From an uncultured Fidelibacterota bacterium (GTDB lineage Bacteria; Fidelibacterota; Marinisomatia; Marinisomatales; TCS55): a stretch of DNA of 64,000 nucleotides. The notes beneath the pieces were generated by a model. The model was not told the origin of the DNA, did not search any database, and worked only from the letters and a program-made list of their open reading frames with translations. Where the stretch lies: assembly GCA_913049685.1 (NCBI GenBank), contig CAJWZD010000003.1, positions 1 to 64,000 of the forward strand, given 5' to 3'. The translations under genes and the position numbers were made by a program. This document shows, piece by piece, positions 45,801-56,481 of the stretch (the stretch's first letter is position 1; each line of letters begins with the position of its first letter).

Positions 45801-47084
45801 GTTCCTTATGGTGCGAATCTTAATGTTTCAGATGGAGATAAAGTTAATGCCGGAACTATACTTTTCCAATGGGATCCCTATACAGATGTTATTCTAGCAA
45901 GACAGTCAGGAATTGTTGAGTTAAAAGATTTCATTGAAAACGAGACCTATCAAGTAGAGGCGGTTGAGGGTGGTAAGAAGCAAATGGTTATTGTAGAATC
46001 AAAAGATCGAAATTTAAGTCCTCATATTGAAATCGTTGATTCAAGTGGTTCTATTCTAGCTGGAGGAACTATACTTCCAGTTACAGCCAATCTCACGGTT
46101 AGACAGGGCGACAAGGTAAAAAGGGGTCAAACTTTAGTTAAAATACCAAGAGCTATTGGTAAAACTCGTGATATAACAGGAGGTCTTCCGCGAGTTACGG
46201 AATTATTTGAGTCCCGCAAACCTGCAGATCCTGCTGTTGTTACTGAAATTGATGGAACAGTGAGTTTTGGAGAAACAAAAAGAGGTATTAGAAAAATAAG
46301 TATCACAGGAGTTGATGAAGTCATAAAGACATACTCAATCCCTTATGGTAAACATGTAGTAGTTCATGAAGGTGATAAGATAACTGCTGGTACTTCGTTA
46401 TGCGAAGGAAGTATTTCACCAATTGACATTCTTAGGATACTTGGTCCGAACAAAGTAAGAGAGTATCTTGTCAATGAAATTCAGGAAGTTTACAGACTTC
46501 AAGGTGTTAAAATTGATGATAAACACATTGAGGTTATTGTTAAGCAGATGATGCAAAAGGTAAGTATTGATGAAGCAGGTGATTCAAATTTTTTAGCAAA
46601 AGATAGAATTAATAGAGCAGAATTTTTTGAAACAAATGAGAAGCTAAATTCTATGATCGTAATCACTGATTCAGGCGACTCTGAGTACGAAGAAGATATG
46701 TTGGTTGACAAAAAAGAATATCTTGATACAAATAAATCACTTAAGGAAGATGGAAAAAAACCTGCAAAATCTAGGAAGTCTAAACCTGCTACCTTTGAAC
46801 CACTTCTCATGGGCATTACTCAAGCATCGCTAAATACAGAAAGTTTTATATCTGCCGCATCTTTTCAAGAGACGACCAGAGTTTTGACTGATGCCTCAAC
46901 ATCAGGAAGAACAGACTACCTAAGAGGATTAAAAGAAAATGTTGCTGTTGGCAGACTGATTCCTGCTGGTACCGGTGCACCTCATTTAAAGAACATTTTT
47001 GTTGAAAATCCTGAATCTGTTAACATAGAAAATGGTGATGAAGTTAAAAAACAGCCAGATAAAGAAGTGGAAAATTTGAAATAG
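42810..47084 (+). CDS. rpoC: DNA-directed RNA polymerase subunit beta-prime
   Basis: The catalytic subunit has 1424 residues. The N-terminal zinc ribbon uses Cys68, Cys70, Cys83 and Cys86. The magnesium motif NADFDGDQ is at 474-481 with Asp476, Asp478 and Asp480. The second zinc site has Cys812, Cys884, Cys891 and Cys894. The trigger-loop region [19 protein letters not shown] is present. The C-terminus has an extra acidic, Lys-rich segment (near 1290-1325) before the conserved [11 protein letters not shown]. It starts at TTG with a GGAG site. A hairpin and possible promoter follow before rpsL. Confidence 0.98.
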   Translation: MTFIQTNKIDTSKAFTSITIGLASPESILQKSYGEIIKPETINYRSYKPEKDGLFCEKIFGPVKDYECHCGKYKGIRYRGIICDRCGVEVTRKKVRRDRMGHITLAVPVVHIWYLRSIPSKLSYLAGISTKDLEKIVYYEQFLVIEPGKSDAEQFSIIDEDEYIEYERNFGFDAVSEEDRDNEDYFYAAMGGEALREMLSRMNLVELRRELEDVLKNSKSKQKREEALKRLKVVKSFLVDISTVKKINKPEWMVISILPVIPPELRPLVPLDGGRFAASDLNDLYRRIIIRNNRLKNLMEIKAPDVILRNEKRMLQESVDALFDNSRRKTAIRSGTRRPLKSISDMIRGKTGRFRQNLLGKRVDYSGRSVIVVGPELNLHECGMPKNMGLELFKPHMISELMARGYAQTPRSAKLMIEDKDPIVYKVLEYVVKDHPVLLNRAPTLHRLGIQAFQPVLVDGKAIRIHPLVCSAFNADFDGDQMAVHVPLSLAAQMEARILMLSSHNILHPANGKPLALPSQDMVLGTYYLTRKKEGCKGEGKTFGSFNEVLLAYEGKAVDVNAIINVRYNGKWYKETSVGRVIVNSIIPSEIGYVDDLIDKGRLSKLVNEIYLLAGNKKTVTFLDNLKTLGFNASTQAGLSIAISDILIPDSKDEIINEAQGKVDGIKDKYKRHVLTDGERYNKVIDVWTHATNDVASKMMDAMQSSDQGFNPVYMMADSGARGSQDQIKQLAGMRGLMAKPQKSMTGGKGEIIESPITSNFKEGLSVQEYFISTHGARKGLADTALKTADAGYLTRRLVDVAQDVVISEIDCGTINGIVAADLKEGEDIIEPLSERILGRTLLEDFIEDGKVLIKSGTMIRDEEAKLVSESNIESLRIRSVLTCESLRGVCAKCYGWNPSNHKLVDLGTSVGIQAAQSIGEPGTQLTLRTFHIGGTATRIIEQSEMQTKRAGTVKYSENLETADAKDSSGINVTRCMVRHAKITITSNDGKVNSDYNVPYGANLNVSDGDKVNAGTILFQWDPYTDVILARQSGIVELKDFIENETYQVEAVEGGKKQMVIVESKDRNLSPHIEIVDSSGSILAGGTILPVTANLTVRQGDKVKRGQTLVKIPRAIGKTRDITGGLPRVTELFESRKPADPAVVTEIDGTVSFGETKRGIRKISITGVDEVIKTYSIPYGKHVVVHEGDKITAGTSLCEGSISPIDILRILGPNKVREYLVNEIQEVYRLQGVKIDDKHIEVIVKQMMQKVSIDEAGDSNFLAKDRINRAEFFETNEKLNSMIVITDSGDSEYEEDMLVDKKEYLDTNKSLKEDGKKPAKSRKSKPATFEPLLMGITQASLNTESFISAASFQETTRVLTDASTSGRTDYLRGLKENVAVGRLIPAGTGAPHLKNIFVENPESVNIENGDEVKKQPDKEVENLK

Positions 47085-47097
47085 ATTAAAAAAACTT

Positions 47098-47144
47098 TAC
47101 AAAATTAAAATTTTTATTATAAAAAAAAAATTGTTAATTTTGTA
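47098..47144 (+). promoter_or_regulatory. Inverted repeat and candidate promoter between rpoC and rpsL
   Basis: TACAAAATTAA at 47098-47108 pairs exactly with TTAATTTTGTA at 47134-47144 across a 25-nt AT-rich loop. The right arm contains TAATTTTG (47135-47142), matching the TAnnTTTG element of Bacteroidetes promoters, with rpsL starting 20 nt later. The short T run (3 T after GGC) argues against a strong terminator. The right arm plus GGCTTT nearly equals the segment at 34153-34169 before the tRNA cluster. Confidence 0.45.
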
Positions 47145-47162
47145 GGCTTTAATGGAAATGAA

Positions 47163-47540
47163 ATGCCGACGATAAATCAACTAATTAGACAAGGTAGAAA
47201 AAAAACTGCCAAAAAAACAACTACTCCAGCATTGAAGGGTAACCCTCAGAAGCGTGGAGTATGTACTCGCGTTTATACTACTACACCTAAAAAACCTAAT
47301 TCAGCGCTGAGAAAAGTAGCTAGGGTTAGATTGACTAATGGTATGGAGGTAAATGCCTATATACCTGGGGAGGGTCACAACTTACAAGAACACTCCATAG
47401 TTCTTATTGAAGGCGGAAGAGTCAAAGATTTGCCAGGTGTTCGTTATCATGTGGTTAGAGGTACTTTAGACACTGCTGGTGTTTCTGATAGAACAACTAG
47501 TAGATCAAGGTATGGGGCAAAAAAGGCTAAGGCGCAGTAG
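47163..47540 (+). CDS. rpsL: 30S ribosomal protein S12
   Basis: S12 monitors codon-anticodon fit in the decoding centre. The protein has [14 protein letters not shown]-like start, [18 protein letters not shown] with the two lysines tied to streptomycin response unchanged, and [13 protein letters not shown]. The length of 125 residues is normal. It heads the str part of the cluster with the longest gap (78 nt) of the ribosomal region before it. Confidence 0.98.
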   Translation: MPTINQLIRQGRKKTAKKTTTPALKGNPQKRGVCTRVYTTTPKKPNSALRKVARVRLTNGMEVNAYIPGEGHNLQEHSIVLIEGGRVKDLPGVRYHVVRGTLDTAGVSDRTTSRSRYGAKKAKAQ

Positions 47541-47543
47541 ACC

Positions 47544-48008
47544 ATGAGAAGAAGAAGACCTGAAAAAAGAAAAATTTTGCCCGACCCTATTTACAATGAT
47601 TTAGAAATTGCAAAGTTTATGAATTATCTCATGCTCGATGGCAAAAAAGGCGCGGCTGAGCACATTTTTTACAAAGCAATGGATTATGTCAAAACACGAA
47701 CCAAGAAAGAAGGTAAGGAAATATTCCAACTTGCTATCAAAAACACAGCTCCTTCTTTAGAAGTTAAATCCAGGCGTATCGGTGGTGCAAATTATCAAGT
47801 TCCTATTGAAGTACCTAAGCAAAGACAGTTTTTTCTTGCTTCTCACTGGATAATTAATTCTGCAAGATCTCGTTCAGGTAAATCCATGGCTGATTGCTTA
47901 GCTCTTGAGCTTATTTCTGCTGCGAACAATGAAGGTGGCGCAATTAAAAAGAAAGAAGATACCCATAGAATGGCTGAGGCAAATCGTGCCTTTGCTCATT
48001 TTAGATAA
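47544..48008 (+). CDS. rpsG: 30S ribosomal protein S7
   Basis: S7 starts assembly of the small-subunit head. It has the [18 protein letters not shown] start, an [10 protein letters not shown] helix and the [12 protein letters not shown]-type loop seen here as [12 protein letters not shown]. The C-terminal [14 protein letters not shown] is typical. The length of 154 residues is normal. It lies 3 nt after rpsL and 5 nt before fusA. Confidence 0.98.
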   Translation: MRRRRPEKRKILPDPIYNDLEIAKFMNYLMLDGKKGAAEHIFYKAMDYVKTRTKKEGKEIFQLAIKNTAPSLEVKSRRIGGANYQVPIEVPKQRQFFLASHWIINSARSRSGKSMADCLALELISAANNEGGAIKKKEDTHRMAEANRAFAHFR

Positions 48009-48013
48009 TCATT

Positions 48014-50104
48014 ATGAAAAAAATCTCATTAGAAAACGTTCGAAACATTGGTATCATGGCACATATTGACGCAGGTAAAACTACCCTGACAGAGCGAGTG
48101 CTTTTTTATACTGGAAGAACACATAAAATTGGTGAAGTTCACGATGGTGGTGCTACTATGGATTGGATGGAACAAGAAAAAGAAAGAGGTATAACTATAA
48201 CCTCAGCTGCAACCACCGCTATTTGGGACAATCATAGAATAAATATCATTGATACCCCAGGACACGTAGATTTTACAGTAGAGGTTGAGAGATCCCTTAG
48301 AGTTCTTGATGGATCTTGTGCTGTTTTTTGCGCCGTTGGCGGAGTTGAGCCACAGAGTGAAACCGTTTGGAGGCAAGCTGATAAATATGGTGTTCCAAGA
48401 ATCGCCTTTGTTAATAAGATGGATAGAACAGGTGCTGATTTTTATAATGTCCTTGAAATGATCAAAGAGCGCTTAGGCGCCAATCCCCTTCCTGTAGTTC
48501 TGCCCATAGGGTCAGGTGACATGTTTACTGGTATCATTGATTTAATATCAATGAAAGCAATACTTTACAATGATTCCTCTTTAGGTGCTCATTTTGAAAT
48601 AGGTGATATACCATCTGACATGAAAGATGAGGCTGAGAAGTGGCGACATCATCTCATAGAGGAAACAGCAGGCTACGATGAGGCACTTCTTGAAAAATAT
48701 TTAGATGAACAGGAAATCACTGAAAATGAATTGAAAAATGCTATTAGAAAAGGCTGCCTGGACAATACTTTTGTCCCCACTTTTTGTGGTTCGGCTTTCA
48801 AGAATAAAGGAGTTCAACGTTTATTGGATGCTGTAAATGATTTTTTACCATCACCATTAGATATTGGGGCTGTAACAGGTTACGATCCAAATAATTCAGA
48901 TGTCGAAATGAATAGACAGCCAAGCGAAGAAGAGCCTTTTAGCGCATTAGCATTTAAGGTAATGACTGATCCTTATGTTGGCAAATTAACATTCATGAGA
49001 GTTTATTCAGGAAAGCTTGATGCTGGTTCTTACATTATGAATCCTAATACCGGGAAGCGGGAGAGAATCAGCAGGATTTTACTGATGCATGCAAATAAAA
49101 GAGAAGAGTTAGAGCAGGTAGTAGCTGGAGAAATTGTTGCAGCTGTTGGGTTAAAAAATTCTCATACTGGACATACTTTGTGTGAAGAGAAAAAAGAAAT
49201 TTTATTAGAATCTATGGAGTTTCCTGAGCCCGTAGTTGAGGTTTCTGTTGAACCAGCAACTAAAGCCGATCAAGACTCTCTTTCTAAGGGTCTTGCAAAG
49301 CTAGCTGAAGAAGATCCCACTTTTAAAGTTTCAATAAATCAAGACACAGGTCAAACTATAATCGCTGGAATGGGTGAGCTTCATTTAGAGATACTTGTAG
49401 ATCGTTTGCTGAGAGAATTTAAAGTAGAAGCTAATGTGGGAACCCCTCAGGTAGCTTACACTGAAGCAATTACCAAGAGGGTAGAAAAAGTTGACGTAAA
49501 ATTTGTACGTCAATCTGGCGGTAGAGGTCAATACGGTCATGTTGTTATCAATGTAGAGCCTAACGAACCTGGAAAAGGATACCATTTTGAAAACAAGATT
49601 GTTGGTGGAGTAATACCAAGAGAGTATATCCAGCCAGTTAATGAAGGCATACAAGAGGCATTAAAAAATGGCGTTATAGCTGGTTACCCAATTGAAGATG
49701 TCAGAGTAGAGCTTGTATTTGGTTCTTATCATGATGTTGATTCTTCTGAAATTGCTTTTAAAGTTGCTGGATCTATGGCGATTCAAGATGGATGTAAGAA
49801 AGCTTCGCCAGTACTTATGGAGCCAATGATGAGTGTAGAAGTAGTAGTTCCTGAAGAGTATTTAGGTGATGTAATGGGAGACATTAATTCTAGACGTGGA
49901 AACATTGATAAGATGGATCAAAGAAAAGATGCCCATGTCCTTAACGCTACTGTTCCTCTTGCCAAAATGTTTGGATATGCAACAGATTTAAGATCAATTA
50001 CACAGGGAAGAGCAGTTTTTCACATGGAATTTTCAAACTTTAAAGAAGTGCCTAGCTCAGTAAAAGAAGAGATAGTTGAGCAGGTTCACGGTAAGGCTTC
50101 ATAA
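48014..50104 (+). CDS. fusA: Elongation factor G
   Basis: EF-G drives translocation. The P-loop AHIDAGKT is at 16-23, followed by the ERGITITSA switch, DTPGHVDF and NKMDR motifs. Domains II-V follow and include GMGELHLEI in domain III and the domain IV segment [12 protein letters not shown]. The length of 696 residues is standard. The gene ends 4 nt before rpsJ, so the second tuf common at this position in other bacteria is absent. Confidence 0.98.
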   Translation: MKKISLENVRNIGIMAHIDAGKTTLTERVLFYTGRTHKIGEVHDGGATMDWMEQEKERGITITSAATTAIWDNHRINIIDTPGHVDFTVEVERSLRVLDGSCAVFCAVGGVEPQSETVWRQADKYGVPRIAFVNKMDRTGADFYNVLEMIKERLGANPLPVVLPIGSGDMFTGIIDLISMKAILYNDSSLGAHFEIGDIPSDMKDEAEKWRHHLIEETAGYDEALLEKYLDEQEITENELKNAIRKGCLDNTFVPTFCGSAFKNKGVQRLLDAVNDFLPSPLDIGAVTGYDPNNSDVEMNRQPSEEEPFSALAFKVMTDPYVGKLTFMRVYSGKLDAGSYIMNPNTGKRERISRILLMHANKREELEQVVAGEIVAAVGLKNSHTGHTLCEEKKEILLESMEFPEPVVEVSVEPATKADQDSLSKGLAKLAEEDPTFKVSINQDTGQTIIAGMGELHLEILVDRLLREFKVEANVGTPQVAYTEAITKRVEKVDVKFVRQSGGRGQYGHVVINVEPNEPGKGYHFENKIVGGVIPREYIQPVNEGIQEALKNGVIAGYPIEDVRVELVFGSYHDVDSSEIAFKVAGSMAIQDGCKKASPVLMEPMMSVEVVVPEEYLGDVMGDINSRRGNIDKMDQRKDAHVLNATVPLAKMFGYATDLRSITQGRAVFHMEFSNFKEVPSSVKEEIVEQVHGKAS

Positions 50105-50108
50105 TTAT

Positions 50109-50417
50109 ATGGCAAATCAAACAATAAGAATCAGTTTAAAAGCATACGATCACTCTCTTATTGATAAGTCTACAGAAAAGATAGTCAAAACTGCTAAATC
50201 TACTGGTGCGATCATTTCTGGTCCTATTCCACTTCCAACCAAAAGAACTATTTACACTGTATTGCGCTCACCCTTTGTTGATAAGAAGTCTAGAGAGCAA
50301 TTTCAAACTAAAATTCATAAAAGACTGATTGATATATTGAATTCTACCCCCAAAACAGTAGAGGCATTAATGAAGTTAGATTTACCTGCTGGTGTTGATA
50401 TAGAGATTAAGGTATAA
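50109..50417 (+). CDS. rpsJ: 30S ribosomal protein S10
   Basis: This 102-residue S10 has the [15 protein letters not shown] start and [28 protein letters not shown] core. I chose ATG 50109, which gives the usual N-terminus; an in-frame start at 50076 would lie inside fusA. S10 is also the NusE antitermination factor. Only AT-rich sequence, with no clear Shine-Dalgarno, precedes it, so coupling to fusA is likely. Confidence 0.97.
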   Translation: MANQTIRISLKAYDHSLIDKSTEKIVKTAKSTGAIISGPIPLPTKRTIYTVLRSPFVDKKSREQFQTKIHKRLIDILNSTPKTVEALMKLDLPAGVDIEIKV

Positions 50418-50418
50418 G

Positions 50419-51036
50419 ATGCGCGGCTTAATTGGGAAAAAAATAGGAATGACACAAGTTTTTAGCGATAATGGATCATTGCTTCCGGTTACAATTGTAG
50501 AGGCTGGTCCTTGTGTGGTAACTCAAGTTAAAACTACAATTAGAGATGGTTATAATGCTGTTCAGATTGGGTATAGCGATCTTAAGGAAAAGCATTTAAA
50601 TAAAGCGCAATCAGGTCATTTTAATAAAGGTAATTCAACTGCAAAGAGATATTTAGCAGAGTTTAAACCTGTTTCAAATTATGACTATAAGACAGGGCAA
50701 GAATTTGGTGTTTCCTTATTCAGGGAAGGTGAACTTGTCTCTGTTTCTGGTACATCAAAAGGTAAAGGCTTTTCTGGCGTTATGAAAAGACATGGTTTTG
50801 GTGGCGGCCCTAAAACACACGGCCAAAGAGAGCATCCAAGATCGCCAGGATCAATAGGTCAGGCTTCTGACCCTTCCAGAGTTTTTAAAGGAATGAAGAT
50901 GGCAGGTCAATACGGCAATAAAAAGGTCTCCTCAAGAAATTTGGAGATTATTTCAGTTTTAAAAGAAAGCAATCAATTGCTTATTAAAGGGGCTATTCCA
51001 GGCGCAAACAACGGAATTGTATATATTTCTAAGTAA
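50419..51036 (+). CDS. rplC: 50S ribosomal protein L3
   Basis: This early assembly protein of the large subunit has the MRGLIGKKIGMTQVF start, the KGKGFSGVMKRHGFGGGPKTHGQ loop that reaches the peptidyl transferase centre, and GSIGQASDPSRVFKGMKMAG. The length of 205 residues is typical. It starts one base after the rpsJ stop. Confidence 0.98.
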   Translation: MRGLIGKKIGMTQVFSDNGSLLPVTIVEAGPCVVTQVKTTIRDGYNAVQIGYSDLKEKHLNKAQSGHFNKGNSTAKRYLAEFKPVSNYDYKTGQEFGVSLFREGELVSVSGTSKGKGFSGVMKRHGFGGGPKTHGQREHPRSPGSIGQASDPSRVFKGMKMAGQYGNKKVSSRNLEIISVLKESNQLLIKGAIPGANNGIVYISK

Positions 51037-51037
51037 A

Positions 51038-51667
51038 ATGAAGTTAAAAGTATTAAATATAGATGGCTCTAAAGGTTCTACGGTTAATTTAGATGACTCA
51101 GTTTTTGGTATTGTGCCAAATCAACATGTTGTTCATCAAGCTATCATTAGTGAGCTTTCAAATAGTAGACAAGGCACACATTCTTCAAAAAATAGATCAG
51201 CAGTCCGCGGGGGTGGAAAAAAACCTTGGAAGCAAAAAGGTAGAGGTGTGGCAAGAGCTGGCACAATTAGATCGCCATTATGGAAAGGCGGAGGTGTCGT
51301 TTTTGGGCCTGAGCCACATAAGTACATCAAAAAAACTACGAAAAAAATGCGAAAGTTAGCTAGAAAATCAGTTTTATCTGATAAAGCTAAAAATGGAAAG
51401 CTTATTATCATTGATGATATAGTATTAAATGAGCCAAAAACAAAACTTTTGGTCAAGCTTTTTGAATCATTAAAACTTTCAAGCAGTAAAATTACACTGC
51501 TTGTAAATTCAGAAAAAAACAATCTTTTCTTAGCGGCTCGAAATTTGCCAAATGTCTACTTAGTGGAGTCTACTAGTGCTAGTACATATGATTTAATCGA
51601 TTGCGAGGTAATTGTTGCTGAAAAATCAGGACTTGAACTTTTAAATAAACAACTTATGGTTAATTAA
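51038..51667 (+). CDS. rplD: 50S ribosomal protein L4
   Basis: L4 lines the exit tunnel with L22. The protein has RQGTHSSKNRSAVRGGGKKPWKQKGRGVARAGTIRSP in fragments typical of the tunnel loop, and KNGKLIIIDD afterwards. I chose ATG 51038 (209 residues), one base after the rplC stop; an in-frame ATG at 51017 lies inside rplC. In enteric bacteria L4 represses the S10 operon, but no leader is present here. Confidence 0.97.
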   Translation: MKLKVLNIDGSKGSTVNLDDSVFGIVPNQHVVHQAIISELSNSRQGTHSSKNRSAVRGGGKKPWKQKGRGVARAGTIRSPLWKGGGVVFGPEPHKYIKKTTKKMRKLARKSVLSDKAKNGKLIIIDDIVLNEPKTKLLVKLFESLKLSSSKITLLVNSEKNNLFLAARNLPNVYLVESTSASTYDLIDCEVIVAEKSGLELLNKQLMVN

Positions 51668-51672
51668 CTTTT

Positions 51673-51996
51673 ATGTCTACAGATTATAATAAAATTTTAA
51701 TTCGCCCAATCTTTACTGAGAAAATGAGCAGACTCGAAGAAGATAGCAAATATTCTTTTCAGGTTATGGTAGGTTCTAACAAGCTTGAGATAAAGAAAGC
51801 TGTTGAGGCAATGTTCAATGTTAGTGTAAAAAAGGTTTCAACAAGCAATCGTTCTGGTAAGAAAAAAAATATGACCGTTAAAAGTGGAGGAAGAACCATT
51901 AGAACTAATGGCAAAAGATCCAATTGGAAAAAAGCAATTGTTACTTTAAAAGAAGGTGATGTTATTGATTTATTAGATTCAGAGGCAGCTAGCTGA
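51673..51996 (+). CDS. rplW: 50S ribosomal protein L23
   Basis: L23 lies at the tunnel exit and docks trigger factor and SRP. The 107-residue protein has [42 protein letters not shown] and the basic loop, as in the family. It shares one base with the rplB start. Confidence 0.97.
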   Translation: MSTDYNKILIRPIFTEKMSRLEEDSKYSFQVMVGSNKLEIKKAVEAMFNVSVKKVSTSNRSGKKKNMTVKSGGRTIRTNGKRSNWKKAIVTLKEGDVIDLLDSEAAS

Positions 51997-52820
51997 TGGG
52001 TATTAGAAATTTAAAACCTACTTCTCCAGGCAGTCGTTTTGCATCCCGTAATGATTTTTCAGAAGTTACAAAACATAGCCCTGAAAAAAATCTCACAACT
52101 GCTCTAAGGAAAACAGGCGGGAGAAATAACAATGGCAGGATAACCTCAAGACATATTGGTGGAGGTCATAAGCGTCGTTATAGGATTATTGACTTTAAGA
52201 GGGATAAATATGATATCCCTGCAAAGATTGCTGCTATTGAGTACGATCCTAACCGTTCCGCTAACATTGCCCTTCTTTTTTATGCAGATGGTGAAAAAAG
52301 ATATATTATTGCTCCTTCTGATATCAGTGTAGGAGATGAGGTGTTATGTGGTGAAAATGCCCCCTTAAAAGTTGGAAATGCGCTTCCTCTTGGAAAGATA
52401 GCCACGGGTATGTTCGTACATAATATCGAATTAATTCCTGGCTGTGGCGGGAAAATGGCTAGGAGCGCTGGATCAGCTGCCCAAGTAATGGCGCATGATG
52501 AAGGCTTTACCACATTAAAACTACCATCAGGTGAAGTAAGACTGATAAGGCAGAATTGCTATGCTACAGTTGGTGAAGTTGGGAACAAATCTCATGAGCA
52601 AATAATCTCTGGTAAGGCGGGTAGGACCCGTTGGCTAGGAAGACGTCCAAAGGTTAGGGGTGTTGTTATGAACCCTGTAGATCATCCACATGGAGGTGGC
52701 GAAGGTAAAACTTCTGGAGGAAGACATCCAGTTTCACCCTGGGGGCAACCTGCTAAAGGTTTTAAAACACGTCGAAAAAATAAAAAATCAAACGAATTTA
52801 TTATCAAGAGGAGAAAATAG
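51996..52820 (+). CDS. rplB: 50S ribosomal protein L2
   Basis: L2 is essential for subunit joining and peptidyl transfer. Marks are the [23 protein letters not shown] segment, [20 protein letters not shown] and the C-terminal [15 protein letters not shown] with the conserved His. The length of 274 residues is normal. It is coupled to rplW by a one-base overlap, and rpsS follows after 2 nt. Confidence 0.98.
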   Translation: MGIRNLKPTSPGSRFASRNDFSEVTKHSPEKNLTTALRKTGGRNNNGRITSRHIGGGHKRRYRIIDFKRDKYDIPAKIAAIEYDPNRSANIALLFYADGEKRYIIAPSDISVGDEVLCGENAPLKVGNALPLGKIATGMFVHNIELIPGCGGKMARSAGSAAQVMAHDEGFTTLKLPSGEVRLIRQNCYATVGEVGNKSHEQIISGKAGRTRWLGRRPKVRGVVMNPVDHPHGGGEGKTSGGRHPVSPWGQPAKGFKTRRKNKKSNEFIIKRRK

Positions 52821-52822
52821 TT

Positions 52823-53092
52823 ATGGCCCGCTCATTAAAAAAAGGACCATATGTCGACCCAAAGCTTGTAAAAAAAATCGACAAAATTAATGAAGCTGGA
52901 AAAAAACAGGTTATCAAAACCTGGTCTAGAAGGTCTACAATTACTCCTGATTTTGTAGGGCATACATTTGCTGTGCATAATGGCAATAAATTTATACCTG
53001 TTTTTGTTTATGAAAATATGGTTGGTCATAAGTTAGGAGAATTTTCTCCAACAAGAACATTTAGACTTCATTCGGGTGATAGAAAGAATTGA
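52823..53092 (+). CDS. rpsS: 30S ribosomal protein S19
   Basis: This head protein of the small subunit has [14 protein letters not shown] at the start and [22 protein letters not shown] plus [13 protein letters not shown], all standard. The length of 89 residues is normal. GAGGAG lies upstream at the end of rplB. Confidence 0.98.
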   Translation: MARSLKKGPYVDPKLVKKIDKINEAGKKQVIKTWSRRSTITPDFVGHTFAVHNGNKFIPVFVYENMVGHKLGEFSPTRTFRLHSGDRKN

Positions 53093-53094
53093 TT

Positions 53095-53442
53095 ATGGAA
53101 GCAAAAGCAATTACTCGACATATTCGTCAGTCTCCAAGAAAGATAAGAATTCTTCTTGATGATTTAAGAGGCGTAAATGTTGAAAGTGCATTGAATTATC
53201 TTCATTTTTCAAAAGCAAAAGCAGCTTATCAGATTGAAAAAACTTTAAGCTCAGCTGTAGCAAACCTAATGAATAAAATTGACAATAAAGATGTTTCAGT
53301 AAATAGTGTTTATGTTAAAGAATGTTTCGCTGATGGTGCACCACATTTAAAACGATTTAGAGCTGCATCAATGGGCCGTATTTCTCGAATAAATAAAAAA
53401 TCATCACACCTGACTATTATAGTCTCAACAGAAAAGAAATAG
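53095..53442 (+). CDS. rplV: 50S ribosomal protein L22
   Basis: L22 lines the exit tunnel at the constriction. It has AKAITRHIRQSPRKIRILLDDLRG and, at the end of the tunnel hairpin, RFRAASMGRISRINKKSSHLTI. I chose ATG 53095 (115 residues); a TTG at 53089 would overlap rpsS. The tag stop overlaps the Shine-Dalgarno site of rpsC. Confidence 0.97.
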   Translation: MEAKAITRHIRQSPRKIRILLDDLRGVNVESALNYLHFSKAKAAYQIEKTLSSAVANLMNKIDNKDVSVNSVYVKECFADGAPHLKRFRAASMGRISRINKKSSHLTIIVSTEKK

Positions 53443-53445
53443 GAG
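53441..53445 (+). promoter_or_regulatory. Shine-Dalgarno site of rpsC (TTG start)
   Basis: AGGAG begins within the rplV stop codon and stands 5 nt before TTG 53451. It supports the TTG start of rpsC. Confidence 0.75.
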
Positions 53446-53450
53446 AAATT

Positions 53451-54104
53451 TTGGGTCAAAAAACACATCCCGTTGGATTTAGATTGCAAATGAATAAAAA
53501 CTGGAGATCTACATGGTTTACTGAAAAATCCTTTGCCACTGAATTAGAAAGTGATGTCAAAATACGTAAGTATCTTAAAGCCCGACTTCCTAATGCAGGT
53601 ATTTCTAAGGTTGACATAAGTAGGACATCAAAAAATATTACCATAACTATTTATACTGCTAGGCCTGGAATAGTTATTGGTAAAGGAGGTGAAGAGGTAA
53701 ATAGGCTTAAAGATGAAGTTAAGCAGCTTACTAACGATTCAACCAGCCCAAAAGATAATTCAAAAACTGTACAAATTAATATTTCTGAAATAAAAAGACC
53801 TGAGCTTGACGCTGCTTTAGTTGGAGCAAATATAGCTCATCAATTACAAAAAAAAGTTTCTTATCGTAGAGTTGTAAGTAAAGTCATACAATCTACTATG
53901 AGGATGGGTGCAGAAGGCGTTCGTATTAATGTGGCTGGAAGACTTGGCGGAGCTGAAATTGCCAGAAGTGAGAAATTTTCCGAAGGGAGAGTCCCTCTTC
54001 ATACACTCAGGGCTGATATAGATTATGTTTTAACAGAAGCTTTTACACAATATGGCATTATTGGTATTAAGGTTTGGATATGCAATGGTGAGTCTGGAAA
54101 ATAA
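53451..54104 (+). CDS. rpsC: 30S ribosomal protein S3
   Basis: S3 forms part of the mRNA entry channel. It begins, from a TTG codon, with [22 protein letters not shown], the invariant N-terminus. It includes the KH-domain [11 protein letters not shown] loop and the C-terminal [27 protein letters not shown] in the usual order. The length of 217 residues is normal. Confidence 0.98.
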   Translation: MGQKTHPVGFRLQMNKNWRSTWFTEKSFATELESDVKIRKYLKARLPNAGISKVDISRTSKNITITIYTARPGIVIGKGGEEVNRLKDEVKQLTNDSTSPKDNSKTVQINISEIKRPELDAALVGANIAHQLQKKVSYRRVVSKVIQSTMRMGAEGVRINVAGRLGGAEIARSEKFSEGRVPLHTLRADIDYVLTEAFTQYGIIGIKVWICNGESGK

Positions 54105-54109
54105 TTATT

Positions 54110-54523
54110 ATGCTAGAACCTAAAAAAACAAAATATAGGAAACATCACAGAGGCAATCGAAAGGGTATGGCGAAAGGTGGAAGCTATGTTGCCTTCGGAT
54201 CATACGGTCTTAAAGCTATTGAATCTGGTTGGATTACTAGTCGACAAATTGAAGCTTGTCGTATTTCGATTACTCGAGTTGTAAGGAAAATTGGTAAAAT
54301 GTGGATACGCATTTTTCCAGACAAGCCAATAACTAAAAAACCTGCTGAAACTAGAATGGGTAAAGGTAAAGGATCGCCTGAATACTGGGTTGCTGTTGTT
54401 AAGCCAGGCAGAATTTTATTCGAAGTTGATGGTGTTGATAGAGAGGGAGCTGAAAAAGCTTTTCACAATGCCTCTAATAAGCTTCCAATTAAAACAAAAA
54501 TTGTTAGCCGAAGAGAGCTCTAA
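54110..54523 (+). CDS. rplP: 50S ribosomal protein L16
   Basis: L16 shapes the A-site tRNA region of the large subunit. The protein has [21 protein letters not shown] at the start, [23 protein letters not shown] and [24 protein letters not shown]. The length of 137 residues is normal. No clear Shine-Dalgarno is present, only AT-rich sequence, and it shares one base with rpmC. Confidence 0.98.
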   Translation: MLEPKKTKYRKHHRGNRKGMAKGGSYVAFGSYGLKAIESGWITSRQIEACRISITRVVRKIGKMWIRIFPDKPITKKPAETRMGKGKGSPEYWVAVVKPGRILFEVDGVDREGAEKAFHNASNKLPIKTKIVSRREL

Positions 54524-54738
54524 TGAAGAAAAGCGACCTTCGAGATTTAAATATGGCAGATATTGATGTTAAAATTGAAGAGAATCAATCTAAATTGCAA
54601 AAATTGCGTTTTCAAAAAGCATTACAGCAACTAGAGGACCCACTTGAAATTAGATCGTTAAAAAAAGAAATTGCCCAGTTATTGACATTAAAGAGCGAAT
54701 ATTCAAAAGGAATAAGATTGGATAAGGAAACAGGATGA
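54523..54738 (+). CDS. rpmC: 50S ribosomal protein L29
   Basis: This 71-residue two-helix protein at the tunnel exit has LRDLNMADIDVKIEENQSKL and the LRFQKALQQLEDPLEIRSLKKEIA helix typical of L29. It overlaps rplP by one base and rpsQ by four. Confidence 0.95.
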   Translation: MKKSDLRDLNMADIDVKIEENQSKLQKLRFQKALQQLEDPLEIRSLKKEIAQLLTLKSEYSKGIRLDKETG

Positions 54739-54998
54739 CTGATAGAAGAAAGCAAGTTTTAGTTGGAGAAGTTGTTAGTGACAAGATGGATAAAACAGTT
54801 GTTGTTCAGGTTACCAGAAGAATAACTCACCCAGTTTATGGTAAAATTTTAAAAAGATTTAAAAAGTATAATTCTCATGTTGCCTCAGTTGTTCCAAAGG
54901 TAGGTGATATTGTTAAAATATCATCTGTACGCCCAATAAGTAAGACAAAAAGATGGCAAGTAAGCGAAATTGTAAGAGAATCAGTTAAAATAGGCTAG
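54735..54998 (+). CDS. rpsQ: 30S ribosomal protein S17
   Basis: This OB-fold protein has KQVLVGEVVSDKMDKTVVVQVTR, the HPVYGKILKRFKKYNSH loop and VGDIVKISSVRPISKTKRWQV. The length of 87 residues is normal. It is ATGA-coupled to rpmC. Confidence 0.97.
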   Translation: MTDRRKQVLVGEVVSDKMDKTVVVQVTRRITHPVYGKILKRFKKYNSHVASVVPKVGDIVKISSVRPISKTKRWQVSEIVRESVKIG

Positions 54999-55004
54999 TA
55001 TAAA

Positions 55005-55373
55005 GTGATTCAACAAGAAACAAGATTGAAAGTTGCGGATAACTCAGGTGCAAGAGAAGTTCTCTGTTTTAAGGTGTTAGGTGGAAGCAGAAGAAGATAT
55101 GCTTCTCTTGGAGATATAATTGTTGTGACCGTTAAACAGGCTATACCAGATGGTATAGTAAAAAAAGGGCAGGTATCAAGAGCTGTAGTTGTTAGAACTA
55201 GAAAAGAAGTTCGAAGGGCAGACGGGTCTTACATAAGATTTGATGATAATGCAGCCGTTCTTTTAAATGATGCAGGAGAACCACGAGGAACCAGAGTTCT
55301 TGGTCCAGTTGCAAGAGAGCTTAGGGATAGTGGTCACATGAAGATAGTTTCAATGGCTCCGGAGGTACTCTAA
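55005..55373 (+). CDS. rplN: 50S ribosomal protein L14
   Basis: L14 bridges the two subunits. It starts at GTG 55005 with [23 protein letters not shown], and contains [14 protein letters not shown]-like sequence and [13 protein letters not shown]. The length of 122 residues is standard. No strong Shine-Dalgarno precedes the GTG, and the 6-nt gap suggests coupling to rpsQ. Confidence 0.98.
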   Translation: MIQQETRLKVADNSGAREVLCFKVLGGSRRRYASLGDIIVVTVKQAIPDGIVKKGQVSRAVVVRTRKEVRRADGSYIRFDDNAAVLLNDAGEPRGTRVLGPVARELRDSGHMKIVSMAPEVL

Positions 55374-55682
55374 ATGAGAATAAAATCAGGAATGAACGTC
55401 AAAGTAATCAGGGGAAACCATAAAGGAAAAGAAGGTAAGGTTTTAAGAATTATTAATGATAAGGATCGTGTTATCGTTGAAGGTGTAAACTTAATCAAGA
55501 AACACACCAAACCCTCGCAGGAAAATCCCAAGGGCGGTATAGTTGAAAGAGAAGGCTCTCTCCATATATCAAACGTAATGTTTGTTCACGGTGGGGCTCC
55601 AACAAGAATCGGATATAAAAGACTTGAAGACGGCTCAAAAGTTAGAATTGCAGTAAAAAATGGTGAGGAGATTAAAAGCTGA
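55374..55682 (+). CDS. rplX: 50S ribosomal protein L24
   Basis: L24 starts folding of the large-subunit rRNA. The KOW region reads MNVKVIRGNHKGKEGKVLRI, and VEGVNLIKKHTKPSQENPKGGI and the C-terminal LEDGSKVRIA follow. The length of 102 residues is typical. It abuts rplN directly and overlaps rplE by one base. Confidence 0.97.
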   Translation: MRIKSGMNVKVIRGNHKGKEGKVLRIINDKDRVIVEGVNLIKKHTKPSQENPKGGIVEREGSLHISNVMFVHGGAPTRIGYKRLEDGSKVRIAVKNGEEIKS

Positions 55683-56287
55683 TGTCAAAAAAAGATACAG
55701 CTAGGCCTGATGCGCCAAACTTTAGAAAAAAATACTTAGAAATGGTAATTCCTGCTATGATGAAGCAGTTTGACTATAAAAATGTTATGGAGGTTCCTAA
55801 AATTACTCATATATCAATTAATATGGGTATTGGCGATGCTAAAGACAATCCAAAAAAGCTTGAAAGTGCCCTCAGTGAACTTACACTTATTTCTGCTCAA
55901 AAACCTGTAGTTACCAGATCAAGAAAAGATATTTCTAATTTTAAAATAAGAAAAGGATATCCTGTCGGTTGCAAGGTTACTATTAGAGGCAATAGAATGT
56001 ATGATTTTATTGAGAGATTAGTTTCTGTTGCGCTACCAAGAACTAGAGATTTCAGAGGTTTATCCTTTAAGTCATTTGATGGAAGAGGTAATTTCTCATT
56101 TGGTGTCAAAGAGCAAATTATTTTTACTGAGATAAATTACGATAAAATTGATAGCATAAGAGGAATGGATATCAATGTCTCTACTACCGCCAAATCTAAT
56201 GATGAGTCTTACTGGTTGTTAAAATATTTAGGCTTACCATTGCGTGAAAAGCCAAACAAAATAGAAGAAAGTGTAGAGGTGAATTGA
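55682..56287 (+). CDS. rplE: 50S ribosomal protein L5
   Basis: L5 binds 5S rRNA. It has [21 protein letters not shown], the [26 protein letters not shown] loop and the [23 protein letters not shown] region. The length of 201 residues is slightly longer than usual because of an extended N-terminus (about 20 residues) and a short tail. Confidence 0.97.
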   Translation: MSKKDTARPDAPNFRKKYLEMVIPAMMKQFDYKNVMEVPKITHISINMGIGDAKDNPKKLESALSELTLISAQKPVVTRSRKDISNFKIRKGYPVGCKVTIRGNRMYDFIERLVSVALPRTRDFRGLSFKSFDGRGNFSFGVKEQIIFTEINYDKIDSIRGMDINVSTTAKSNDESYWLLKYLGLPLREKPNKIEESVEVN

Positions 56288-56472
56288 TGGCAAGAAAATC
56301 ATTAATTGTCAAATCGCGAAAAGATCCAAAATTTAGCACAAGGCAATATAATCGCTGTTTTAACTGCGGTAGGTCAGATGGTTATATGAGGAAATTTGGG
56401 TTATGTCGTATCTGTTTTAGGGAAATGGCGCTGAAAGGTGAGATTCCTGGTGTAATTAAGGCCAGTTGGTAA
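56287..56472 (+). CDS. rpsN: 30S ribosomal protein S14, zinc-binding short form
   Basis: This 61-residue S14 is the short type Z form with four zinc ligands: Cys24, Cys27, Cys40 and Cys43 in [21 protein letters not shown] chose ATG 56287, overlapping the rplE stop by one base; a TTG at 56284 would add one residue. The gene sits in its usual place between rplE and rpsH. Confidence 0.97.
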   Translation: MARKSLIVKSRKDPKFSTRQYNRCFNCGRSDGYMRKFGLCRICFREMALKGEIPGVIKASW

Positions 56473-56481
56473 GGAGTATCT

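Noticed and set aside
51136-51522. 128-residue minus-strand frame across rplD
   Set aside because: It is antisense to L4 and has no independent start site or family resemblance.
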